64,000 nt of DNA, from positions 2,046,001-2,110,000 of the forward strand of contig NZ_CP092430.2 in assembly GCF_022374935.2 (NCBI RefSeq), given 5' to 3'. The notes below the pieces were generated by a model. That model saw nothing but the letters and a program-made list of their open reading frames with translations. It made no database searches and was not told the origin of the DNA. Positions 34,726 through 42,457 of this stretch are shown here, piece after piece (position 1 is the stretch's first letter; every line of letters begins with the position of its first letter). Both the position numbers and the translations under genes were made by a program. The stretch is from Mycolicibacter virginiensis. Lineage in GTDB: Bacteria; Actinomycetota; Actinomycetes; Mycobacteriales; Mycobacteriaceae.

Positions 34726-36351
34726 ATGCACAGCACGATGCAAGACGTCCAGCTCACAATCTCGGCAATTGTCCGCCATGCCGCCTCCATTCACGGAAAC
34801 AGCGAGGTGATCACCCCCGACGGAACTGGATGCCGAAGTATGTCCTACCGTAGCGTCCTGGGGCGAGCGGGCCGACTTGCCAATGCGTTGCGCGGGCTGG
34901 GAATAACGGCAGATCAACGGGTGGCCACTTTTCAGTGGAGTAACCAAGAGCATCTCGAGGCCTACTGCGCGGTTCCCTCCATGGGCGCGGTGCTGCACAC
35001 CCTCAACATTCGTTTGGCTCCAGAGCAACTCGCGTACATCGCCAACCATGCCAGCGATCAGATCATCCTGGTGGATGCGTCGGTTGCGCCATTGTTGGCT
35101 AGTGCGCTACCAGCGATGGAGTCGGTGCATACGGTCATCGCCACCGGGGGCGGCGACCTCGCTCCGCTGCAGCGATGCGGGAAGACGGTGTTGCGTTACG
35201 AGGAGATCCTGGCGCAGCAACCGGAGACTTTCGATTGGCCCGAGATCGATGAGCGTTCCGCCGCGGCCATGTGCTACACCAGCGGGACTACTGGAAATCC
35301 CAAAGGTGTTGTCTACAGCCACCGTTCGACCTACCTACATGCACTGACCGCCTGCACGTCGAACGCCCTGGCAGTGAGCGAGGCCGACCGTATCCTGGCC
35401 ATTGTCCCGATGTTTCACGCCAATGCGTGGGGACTGATCTACGCGGCGTTGATGTCTGGTGCGGACTTGGTATTACCCGATCGCCATCTGCAGGCCGCGC
35501 CGCTGGTGTCGATCATCGAAGAGACTCAGCCGACTATCGCCGGTGCAGTGCCGACGATCTGGAACGATGTCGATCGATACCTGGAATCGAATCCCGCCCG
35601 GGATATCTCCTCACTTCGGCTGGTTGCCTGCGGGGGATCGGCAGTCCCCGTCTCGCTGATGCGGGCATTCGAAGACAAGTACAACGTGCCTATCGTGCAG
35701 GCATGGGGCATGACCGAAACCTCGCCGCTGGCTACCGTCGCACGCGCAGCGCACGGAGTAGGCGAGACCCGTGCGTGGGAGATGCGCGAAAGCCAGGGTC
35801 GGCCGATGTGCGGTGTCGAGATCCGGTTGCGTGACGACCATAAGAAGACCGTGCCGTGGGACGGTCGATCAGTGGGTGAAATACAGGCGCGGGGCCCGTG
35901 GATCACCGGCGCCTACTTCGGCGAAAATGATCCGGACAAGTTCGACGGAGGGTGGCTGCGCACCGGCGACGTCGGCCGGATCGACCCAGACGGGTATCTC
36001 ACGCTGACCGATCGTGCGAAGGACGTCATCAAGTCAGGTGGAGAATGGATCTCCTCAGTCGAGCTGGAAAACACGCTGATTGGTCACCCGGCGATCTACG
36101 AGGCTGCGGTGGTGGCAGTTCCCGACGACAAATGGCAGGAAAGACCGCTCGCCCTGGTCGTGGTTCACCGTGGAGCCGAGGTCGACATCGACCGACTGCG
36201 CGCGTTTCTGTTGGACAAGGTCGCCAAGTGGTGGATCCCGGAGCGGTGGAGCTTCGTGTCTGAGATTCCCCGAACAAGCGTCGGAAAATACGACAAGAAG
36301 GCCATACGCGCGCGTCACTCCGCCGGCGAGTATCAGATCGAAACGTCCTAA
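34726..36351 (+). CDS. Fatty acyl-CoA synthetase (AlkK/FadD-like), second copy
   Basis: A 541-residue AMP-forming enzyme. It has YTSGTTGNPKG (about 184-194), [43 protein letters not shown] and a C-terminal TSVGKYDKKA with the catalytic Lys. It is closely similar over its whole length to the synthetase at 17233-18861, including the N-terminus and the [16 protein letters not shown] region. It probably activates the acid produced after esterase cleavage of the BVMO product. Confidence 0.9.
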   Translation: MHSTMQDVQLTISAIVRHAASIHGNSEVITPDGTGCRSMSYRSVLGRAGRLANALRGLGITADQRVATFQWSNQEHLEAYCAVPSMGAVLHTLNIRLAPEQLAYIANHASDQIILVDASVAPLLASALPAMESVHTVIATGGGDLAPLQRCGKTVLRYEEILAQQPETFDWPEIDERSAAAMCYTSGTTGNPKGVVYSHRSTYLHALTACTSNALAVSEADRILAIVPMFHANAWGLIYAALMSGADLVLPDRHLQAAPLVSIIEETQPTIAGAVPTIWNDVDRYLESNPARDISSLRLVACGGSAVPVSLMRAFEDKYNVPIVQAWGMTETSPLATVARAAHGVGETRAWEMRESQGRPMCGVEIRLRDDHKKTVPWDGRSVGEIQARGPWITGAYFGENDPDKFDGGWLRTGDVGRIDPDGYLTLTDRAKDVIKSGGEWISSVELENTLIGHPAIYEAAVVAVPDDKWQERPLALVVVHRGAEVDIDRLRAFLLDKVAKWWIPERWSFVSEIPRTSVGKYDKKAIRARHSAGEYQIETS

Positions 36352-36393
36352 GAAATCAAACCCATTGATATTGAACAGCCGAGAGGGAATCCT

Positions 36394-37539
36394 GTGACAG
36401 CATCAATTTCTCCCTGGATGAGCGCCGAATTGCTCGAGCTTCGTGACCTTGCCGCGAAGTTCTTCTCGACCGAATTGGCACCACATGCGCAACGTTTCGC
36501 AGACCAGCACCAAGTTGACCGAGAATTGTGGCACAAAGCCGGCGAACTAGGCCTGCTCTGCATGTCCATACCCGAAGAATACGGCGGGGGAGGCGGCACA
36601 TTCGCGCACGAAGCCGTCGTACTCGAAGAGCAAGCCCGAGTCGGGGACAGCTCATGGGGCGCAGGGCTGCACAGCGGAATCGTCGCGCACTACATCCTCC
36701 AGTATGCGGCCGAAGAACTACGGAGGCAGTGGCTGCCCAAGATGGCCTCAGGCGAAATGATCGGTGCTATCGCCATGACGGAGCCAGGGACCGGTTCTGA
36801 TCTGCAGAGTGTCAAGACCAAAGCAATTCTTGACGGTGACGAGTACGTGATCACCGGCGCAAAGACCTTCATCACCAACGGTCAGCAAGCCGACCTGATC
36901 ATCGTCGTCGCCAAGACAGATCCAAGTCAGGGCGCCGCCGGCATCTCGCTGATCGTCGCCGAAGCCGATCGACCCGGATTCCGGCGCGGCAAGGTCCTCG
37001 ACAAAATCGGCCAACGCGGACAAGACACCTCCGAGTTGTTCTTCGACGACGTAAGAGTTCCCCGCTCGCACCTCCTGGGCGAGACCGAGGGTCAGGGTTT
37101 CATTCAGCTGATGACGCAGCTACCTCAAGAGCGGCTCATCGTCGCGGTTGGGGCGGTCGCGGCGATGGAACTTGCCGTGGAGCAGACACTCAAATACACC
37201 CGTGAGCGGGAAGCGTTCGGACGGCCCGTCTTCGGCTTCCAGAACACGAAATTCATCTTGGCCGAAGCTGCAACCGAAACGCGCATCGCACGAGTATTTT
37301 TGGACTACTGCATCGACCTACACCTCGCGGGCCAACTCGACGTCCAGACCGTCGCCATGGCGAAATGGTGGACCACTGAGCGAGCGATGAAGGTGCTCGA
37401 TGACTGTTTGCAGCTCCACGGCGGATATGGGTACATGACCGAGTATCCCATCTCGAGATTGTGGGTGGACCAGCGCGTGCAGAAAATCTACGCCGGCACA
37501 AATGAGGTGATGAAGGAAATCATCTCGCGTTCCCTATGA
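36394..37539 (+). CDS. Acyl-CoA dehydrogenase
   Basis: A 381-residue flavoprotein from GTG 36394. It has the FAD/substrate motifs MTEPGTGSDLQSVKT (about 129-143) and GYGYMTEYPISRLWVDQR, with the C-terminal IYAGTNEVMKEII. The Glu that acts as base in the medium-chain enzymes (IYEGT) is Ala here (about residue 366), as in sub-families that place the base on another helix. It starts beta-oxidation of the acyl-CoA made by the preceding synthetase and ends the block D run. Confidence 0.9.
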   Translation: MTASISPWMSAELLELRDLAAKFFSTELAPHAQRFADQHQVDRELWHKAGELGLLCMSIPEEYGGGGGTFAHEAVVLEEQARVGDSSWGAGLHSGIVAHYILQYAAEELRRQWLPKMASGEMIGAIAMTEPGTGSDLQSVKTKAILDGDEYVITGAKTFITNGQQADLIIVVAKTDPSQGAAGISLIVAEADRPGFRRGKVLDKIGQRGQDTSELFFDDVRVPRSHLLGETEGQGFIQLMTQLPQERLIVAVGAVAAMELAVEQTLKYTREREAFGRPVFGFQNTKFILAEAATETRIARVFLDYCIDLHLAGQLDVQTVAMAKWWTTERAMKVLDDCLQLHGGYGYMTEYPISRLWVDQRVQKIYAGTNEVMKEIISRSL

Positions 37540-37673
37540 CCCTGAACGATTTGCCACCTGCACATTACTCACCTGTGAGGGTGATGGCATCGACAGTGGT
37601 GCCGTATCGCCACGAAATGGGTGGACATTGCGGATCGGGTGCCCTTCGGGAGTTGATACCAGATGCTCCTATC

Positions 37674-37705
37674 TTCAGGCAATGAGTTCTTCAGGCAATG
37701 AGTTC
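37674..37705. repeat. Tandem 16-bp repeat at the end of the IS110 relic
   Basis: TTCAGGCAATGAGTTC occurs twice in direct tandem (37674-37689 and 37690-37705). The second copy covers the end of the IS110-like reading frame. It may be a target duplication or a slippage product. The preceding stretch 37540-37673 has no recognised feature. Confidence 0.6.
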
Positions 37706-38170
37706 GTTGGTTCTTCTGCTGGGTTGGCGGAGGGCGTGGTAGATCTCGCGGGCGATGTACGCTTGATGCAGCGCATGATCTCGTTCTTGGTTTTGCCTTC
37801 GGCCAGGCGGTGAACGAAGTAGTCGCGGGTGGGCTGGTGACGGTGCATGCGCACCACCAGGATGACGTGCAGGGCACGGTTGGCGTCGCGATTGCCTCCC
37901 CAATTGAGCCGGTGGCGGATCGTTTTGCCGCTGGAGGCTTCCAGTGGGCTGACCCCGCAGAGTTTGGCGAAAGCGGCGTCGCTGCCGATCCGAGCGGGGT
38001 TGTCGCCGAGGGCGGTCAGCAGGGTGGCAGCGGTGTCGGGCCCGACGCTGTAGCTCGGGTGCGGCGGTGGCGGTGATGGTGTCGACGTGGCGTTCGAGTC
38101 GGGCGGCTGCGGTGTCGAGCTGGTGGCAACGTGCCGCCATCGACTTGATAGCAGTAAAGAAAGTTCTCAC
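37691..38170 (-). pseudogene. Frameshifted 3' relic of an IS110-family transposase
   Basis: Read in alternating frames on the minus strand, the DNA encodes MRTFFTAIKSMAARCHQL, LGDNPARIGSDAAFAKLCGV, SPLEASSGKTIRHRLNWGGN, RDANRALHVILVVRMHRHQP and REIYHALRQPSRRTNELIA. This is the Transposase_20 (C-terminal) region of IS110/IS900-like elements. At least two frameshifts interrupt it and the N-terminal DEDD catalytic domain is missing. It marks the seam between cargo and mobility core. Confidence 0.85.
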
Positions 38171-38513
38171 ATCGCAGGCCAGCGGCGGTCAGGCGGGCGT
38201 TGGTCGCGCCTGCTGCCCGCGCCGTCTCGATGCGGCGAGGAGCGAGGACAGTCCTGGCTTGTCGTGGTGCCAGGATGCCGTGGCCGTTGAGATGTACAGC
38301 GCTCGTCGTCGTGTGCAAGCTTGTGTGGCGGCGGACGGAGGGCGAAGCGTAGCGAGCGGCGCGGACGGGAGCGCCAGCGGACGGGAGCAGAGGGAGCGTA
38401 GCGAAGCCCGCAGGTAGCCGCCGGTTCCTCGCGGGCTATGGCGGCCCGGGCTCCGCTGAGCATCAGTTGCGGGTCTGCGCCATGGCGATGGGACTCGTAG
38501 GATGGCGGTTGTG
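38171..38513. other. Remnant stretch between IS110 relic and mobility core
   Basis: No intact gene is seen. The part nearest the relic may be further decayed IS110 sequence. At 38340-38410 short purine-rich repeats (GCGTAGCGA, GCGTAGCGAAG, GGACGGGAGC twice) give a small repetitive patch of unknown meaning. Confidence 0.35.
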
Positions 38514-39047
38514 AGCGGGATGCTGGCGCAGCGTGCACGGCGAGAGGCCGAGACGCGACTGGTGGGGCAGCTGCGGCGGTTGGCGCATGTGCGGGGTGTC
38601 GCGACGACTGCCGAGCGGCTGAGTCGGCGGTTCGATGCCCAGACAGCGGACTCTTTGGTGGCAGCGGCGTGGCTGCACGATATCGGCTACGCACCGTCGT
38701 TGCGCCGGACCGGGTTTCATCCGCTCGATGGCGCAGAGTTTGCCCGGGCGGCGGGTTTTCGGGAGCTGGTCGCCTCCCTGGTGGCGTTCCATACTGGGGC
38801 GCACGCGGAAGCTGCCGAGCGCGGCTTGTCAGGTTTAGCGGCGTTCAGCGATCCGCCCAGCGATGTTCTGGATGTGTTGACCTTTTGCGATCTGACGACC
38901 GGGCCGGACGGGGCGCCGGTATCACCGCGAGATCGATTGATCGAGGTGTTGGGCCGCTATGGACCCGAGGACCCGGTGCACCGCGCGGTCGACGCGGGGC
39001 GCGACGAACTGTTGGCGGCGGTCCGACGGGTACGCGATTGGCTGTAA
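38514..39047 (+). CDS. HD-domain protein of the mobility core
   Basis: About 177 residues from GTG 38514 (ATG 38502 and ATG 38520 are alternatives). The phosphohydrolase HD motif is AAWLHDIGYAPSL (about 50-62), with an upstream His in the LAHVRGVA region and the FHPLDGAEFAR segment after it. HD proteins hydrolyse phosphoesters such as nucleotides or cyclic nucleotides. Such a gene is often found beside the Nudix and XRE genes of Streptomyces AICEs; its role in transfer is not defined. It is convergent with the Nudix gene. Confidence 0.8.
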   Translation, partial: SGMLAQRARREAETRLVGQLRRLAHVRGVATTAERLSRRFDAQTADSLVAAAWLHDIGYAPSLRRTGFHPLDGAEFARAAGFRELVASLVAFHTGAHAEAAERGLSGLAAFSDPPSDVLDVLTFCDLTTGPDGAPVSPRDRLIEVLGRYGPEDPVHRAVDAGRDELLAAVRRVRDWL

Positions 39048-39057
39048 ACCCAGCCGG

Positions 39058-39525
39058 TTAGCCGAGGTAGGGGCTGTCGCGGTGTTGCAGGTAGTGCTCG
39101 ATGCGCAGTCGCATCGACGGGTGCATGTCCAGATTGGGGATGTCGTCGGGATCGGTCCAGGCGATGTCGGTGCTTTCGTGATCGATGGCCAGGGTACCGC
39201 CGAGCACCTTGGTGGTGAAGGACAGAGAGAACTGTTGGCGGACTTCGCCATCGGTGAACGCGACGACATGCTGCGGGTTGGTGTAGACACCGACAAGGCC
39301 GGTGACTTCAATGTCGAGCCCGGTTTCCTCTTTGACTTCCCGGACGGCGGTGTCGGCAATCGTTTCGCCGATGTCGTGTCCGCCGCCGGGTAGCGCCCAC
39401 AGGGTGTTGTCGCGGCGTTTGATCAGCAGGATACGACCCTGTTCGTCGGTGACGATGGCCGAGGCTGACGGAACGACGCTGTTGGGCAGCGGGGCGTTGG
39501 GGTCGTTGTAGTAGTCGGTTCGCAT
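39058..39525 (-). CDS. Nudix hydrolase, Pif-like
   Basis: A 155-residue protein with a complete Nudix box at residues 48-70 (G-x5-E-x7-R-E-V-K-E-E-T-G-L). It should cleave a nucleoside-diphosphate derivative. In pSAM2 the Nudix protein Pif stops redundant transfer between cells that already hold the element. The AICE context and position next to the regulator make the same role likely here, by analogy. It is 5 bp downstream of the XRE-type regulator gene on the same strand. Confidence 0.85.
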   Translation of the reverse strand: MRTDYYNDPNAPLPNSVVPSASAIVTDEQGRILLIKRRDNTLWALPGGGHDIGETIADTAVREVKEETGLDIEVTGLVGVYTNPQHVVAFTDGEVRQQFSLSFTTKVLGGTLAIDHESTDIAWTDPDDIPNLDMHPSMRLRIEHYLQHRDSPYLG

Positions 39526-39530
39526 AGGGT

Positions 39531-40349
39531 TCAGCCTTTCGCGCTGAGCGGTCTGGCGCGATCCCAGACCTGGGTGAAAGCGTCTTCGAGGGTGGCCCAG
39601 AGCCGTGGTTCGTGGTGGCGCGACAGCACAAGCACGGGGTTGTTGCGCCCGGGTGAGCCGTAGATGTGGAAGTTGACGATCATGGCGTCGTCGACCCGGA
39701 AGATCGACGTGTAGAGCGTGGTGTCGTGGGTGCGGATATCCAGCCCCGGGGTATCGGCATGCGGGGCGAGCAACTCCACGGACGTGCGGCAGCGGGCGAT
39801 GACGGCCTCGCCGATGCCTTCCTCCTTGCCGCGCAGGATCGTGGTGGCAGTGTCAGGATCCCCGACGAGAAACCGCACCGCCACACCGCGGGCGGCGGCG
39901 TCGAGCAGAATGTCGAGGAAGCCGTCGAGGGTGTCAAACAGGAACGTGGCCGCCAGGACGAGGATGTCGATGCCGGTGGTGGCGTCGCCGAAATGCTGCT
40001 GCCACGTCGTGATCGGCAGCTGGGTGCGGCTGGCATACAGCGTCGCGGTGAACGGACCACCCAGCGACGTCGTCGCCAGCGCGCTCGCGGTAGGGGCAGG
40101 ATACTGGTTGGGCCACAGGTTGTGCGGTGTGCAGCCAAGCAGCTTAGCGGCGCGGCGGGCGTTGTCCTCGCGGACGTTGTAGTCGATGTTGGCCAGCCAG
40201 CGGCGCACCGTCTTGATATCCACGCCCACCGCAGTGGCGAACCTCTGTGGGGAGAGTCCCTTGGCGTGCAGCCGTTGGGTGAGGCGATCGTTGGGGATCG
40301 TGGCGGCCTCGGCGTCGCCGTCCTGATCGCCCGTCGTCTCAGCGCACAT
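39531..40349 (-). CDS. XRE-type HTH regulator with PLD-like C-terminal domain
   Basis: A 272-residue protein. The N-terminal HTH covers about residues 20-55 (GLSPQRFATAVGVDIKTVRRWL). The C-terminal part has DILVLAATFLFDTLDGFLDILLDAA and FRVDDAMIVNFHIYG, as in regulators of this size in Streptomyces AICEs, where the region is distantly phospholipase-D-like. It is divergent from the transfer/replication operon across a 240-bp gap with palindromes, so it probably acts as its main switch, like KorSA in function. Confidence 0.8.
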   Translation of the reverse strand: MCAETTGDQDGDAEAATIPNDRLTQRLHAKGLSPQRFATAVGVDIKTVRRWLANIDYNVREDNARRAAKLLGCTPHNLWPNQYPAPTASALATTSLGGPFTATLYASRTQLPITTWQQHFGDATTGIDILVLAATFLFDTLDGFLDILLDAAARGVAVRFLVGDPDTATTILRGKEEGIGEAVIARCRTSVELLAPHADTPGLDIRTHDTTLYTSIFRVDDAMIVNFHIYGSPGRNNPVLVLSRHHEPRLWATLEDAFTQVWDRARPLSAKG

Positions 40350-40438
40350 CTTTCCGTGTCATCCCTGTCCATCCTCAGCGCGTGGTTCCTAGTTTGCCAT
40401 GCGACTGCCGCCGCCCCGCGGCGGTGATGCCCGTCCGA

Positions 40439-40450
40439 TGCCCACGGGCA
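40439..40450. promoter_or_regulatory. Palindromic site in the regulator/transfer-operon intergenic region
   Basis: TGCCC-AC-GGGCA has perfect 5-bp arms. It lies in the 240-bp divergent region 40350-40589, which also has a run of TGTC(C/G/T) motifs at roughly 10-bp spacing (40450-40490). It is a candidate operator for the XRE-type regulator. Confidence 0.4.
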
Positions 40451-40589
40451 TGTCCCTGTCGTGTCCGAAATGTCTGCGGCAGTGTCGGCAATGCCTGCCA
40501 ACGTCCCTCGCTACGTCCGCGATGTCCACGTGAACTGAGCCCAGCGCCGCAACGGGGCGCAAACAGATCACGAAAGGAACAGCGGGACA

Positions 40590-40934
40590 ATGCGTTTAAG
40601 AATCGACACATCAGGCACACGGTTCATCGTCACCCGAGCGGCCGAGCCGCGGCTGAACTTCGAGACCGGCAGCCCAAAAGTGGACACCGCCACCGGCGTG
40701 CCACTGTATGCCGCGCAGCTGTTGGCGTTGGATGACACCGGTGGTGAAGTGCTCAACGTCACCGTCGCCGGGGATCCGAAAGTGACAGTCACCCAACCTG
40801 TTTCAGTCGCGGGTCTGGTTGCTATCCCTTGGGCTCAAGGTGATCGCAGCGGCGTGGCGTTCCGTGCCGACGCCATCACCCCCACCAACCCCGCGGCTGC
40901 GCCGAGCGATCAAGCGTCCCGCGCGCAGAAATAA
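40590..40934 (+). CDS. SCO3933-family small regulatory protein
   Basis: A 114-residue acidic protein, probably all-beta in the middle (GEVLNVTVAGDPKVTVTQPVSVAGL), starting MRLRIDTSG. This family is found in Streptomyces AICEs directly before the FtsK-like transfer gene, as here. Function is not established; a regulatory role is annotated by convention. A ribosome binding site GAAAGGAAC lies upstream. First gene of the transfer-replication operon. Confidence 0.75.
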   Translation: MRLRIDTSGTRFIVTRAAEPRLNFETGSPKVDTATGVPLYAAQLLALDDTGGEVLNVTVAGDPKVTVTQPVSVAGLVAIPWAQGDRSGVAFRADAITPTNPAAAPSDQASRAQK

Positions 40935-41023
40935 CCCCATTTGCTGGGGCGCGGCGCTCGTGGGTGTCGCGCCCCAGCACGTGAGCTGCTATCGACCATT
41001 CACTCACCAGAGGGACGCTTGTC

Positions 41024-42457
41024 ATGGCATCAAACTACAAAAACAGCAAGAACTCTCAATCCAACGACGACGACTGGATCACCGACCTCATCCTCTCACT
41101 GTTCAAAGCGGCCGGGTATCTGCTGTGGTGGGCGGTCCTGTTCCCGGCCATCAGCATCCCGATCATCGCCAGCGTGGCGATGGCCATTACCCATGGCTCA
41201 CGCGCGGGTCTGATCATCGGTATTGCTTTCGCTGCCGCGTATGCGGGCTGGGCGTGGCTGGACCCGCGATCGTTTCACGGATGGGTCACCGAGCCGGTGC
41301 GGCGGCGCTGGTTGACCTGGTCGCGCTACACCCGCACCTGGCAATCGGTGTGCACCCTGCACGGCCTGACCGCCACACTTGGCGAACGCACCTTGGTGCC
41401 GACCTTGCAGTCGGTGCGCATCGGCAAGACGACCGACGTCCTGGCGCTGCGAGTGGTCACCGGCCACTCCCTGGCTGATTGGCACAAGCAATCCGAGGCG
41501 CTAGCCGCCGCCTGGCGTGCCGACCGGATCGCCATCCGCGCGACCGCGCCCGGAGAGCTACGCATCACCCTGATGCGCGGCGACGTGCTGGCCGACCCGA
41601 TTGCCCTGCCCATGCCCACGACGGCGACTGCGGTGGATGTGGGGTCGCTGCGGGTCGGGATCACCGAAACCCGCCACTGGTGGCACCTACCTCTGCTTGG
41701 CCACCACCTGCTCGTGGCTGGCGCGACCGGCGCGGGGAAAGGTTCAGTGTTGTGGTCACTGATCGCTGGCCTCGCCCCCGCCGTGAAAACCGGACAAGTG
41801 CGGCTCTGCGTCATCGACCCGAAAGGCGGCATGGAACTGGGCGCCGGAGCACCCATGTTCACGGTGTTCACCCACGACGCCACTGGCACCACCCTGTACC
41901 TGCTGCGGCAACTAGTGGAGGTGATGCACGCCCGCGCCAATCGGTTACGGGGCAAGACGCGCATGCACACCCCGACTCCGACTGAGCCGTTATTCGTGGT
42001 GGTGATCGATGAGATCGCCGCGCTGACTGCGTATGTGACCGACCGCAAGGTGCGCAGCGAAATTGAACAGCTGTTGGGCCTGCTGCTCTCCCAAGGCCGG
42101 GCCGTCGGCATTTCGGTGGTGGCAGCGGTGCAAGATCCGGCCAAAGACACCCTGCCGATGCGGCAGCTGTTTACCGTGCGAATCGGGTTGCGGTTGACCG
42201 AAGCCACCCAAACCACCATGGTTTTGGGCCAGGGCGCCCGCGACGCGGGGGCCGACTGCGATCACATCCCCGACACCACTCCCGGTGTGGGCTACATGAT
42301 GATCGATGGCACGGCCCAACCGGTGCGGGTACGGGCATTTCACGTCGCCGACCACGACATCGCCACTCTGGCAGCACGATTCCGGCCACCTCGTGCCGCG
42401 ACCCGAACCAACCAGTCCAACAGCGGGCGCACCGACACCGCCCGGGGTCAACGGTGA
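41024..42457 (+). CDS. FtsK/SpoIIIE-type DNA translocase (TraB/TraSA-like)
   Basis: A 477-residue membrane ATPase. Two hydrophobic segments occupy about residues 22-70, then a cytoplasmic motor domain. Walker A is VAGATGAGKGSVLW (about 230-243) and Walker B FVVVIDEIAAL (about 323-333). In AICEs this single protein moves double-stranded DNA between mycelial or cell compartments, so no relaxase or type IV secretion system is needed, and none is seen. Its stop overlaps the Rep start by 4 bp. Confidence 0.92.
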   Translation: MASNYKNSKNSQSNDDDWITDLILSLFKAAGYLLWWAVLFPAISIPIIASVAMAITHGSRAGLIIGIAFAAAYAGWAWLDPRSFHGWVTEPVRRRWLTWSRYTRTWQSVCTLHGLTATLGERTLVPTLQSVRIGKTTDVLALRVVTGHSLADWHKQSEALAAAWRADRIAIRATAPGELRITLMRGDVLADPIALPMPTTATAVDVGSLRVGITETRHWWHLPLLGHHLLVAGATGAGKGSVLWSLIAGLAPAVKTGQVRLCVIDPKGGMELGAGAPMFTVFTHDATGTTLYLLRQLVEVMHARANRLRGKTRMHTPTPTEPLFVVVIDEIAALTAYVTDRKVRSEIEQLLGLLLSQGRAVGISVVAAVQDPAKDTLPMRQLFTVRIGLRLTEATQTTMVLGQGARDAGADCDHIPDTTPGVGYMMIDGTAQPVRVRAFHVADHDIATLAARFRPPRAATRTNQSNSGRTDTARGQR

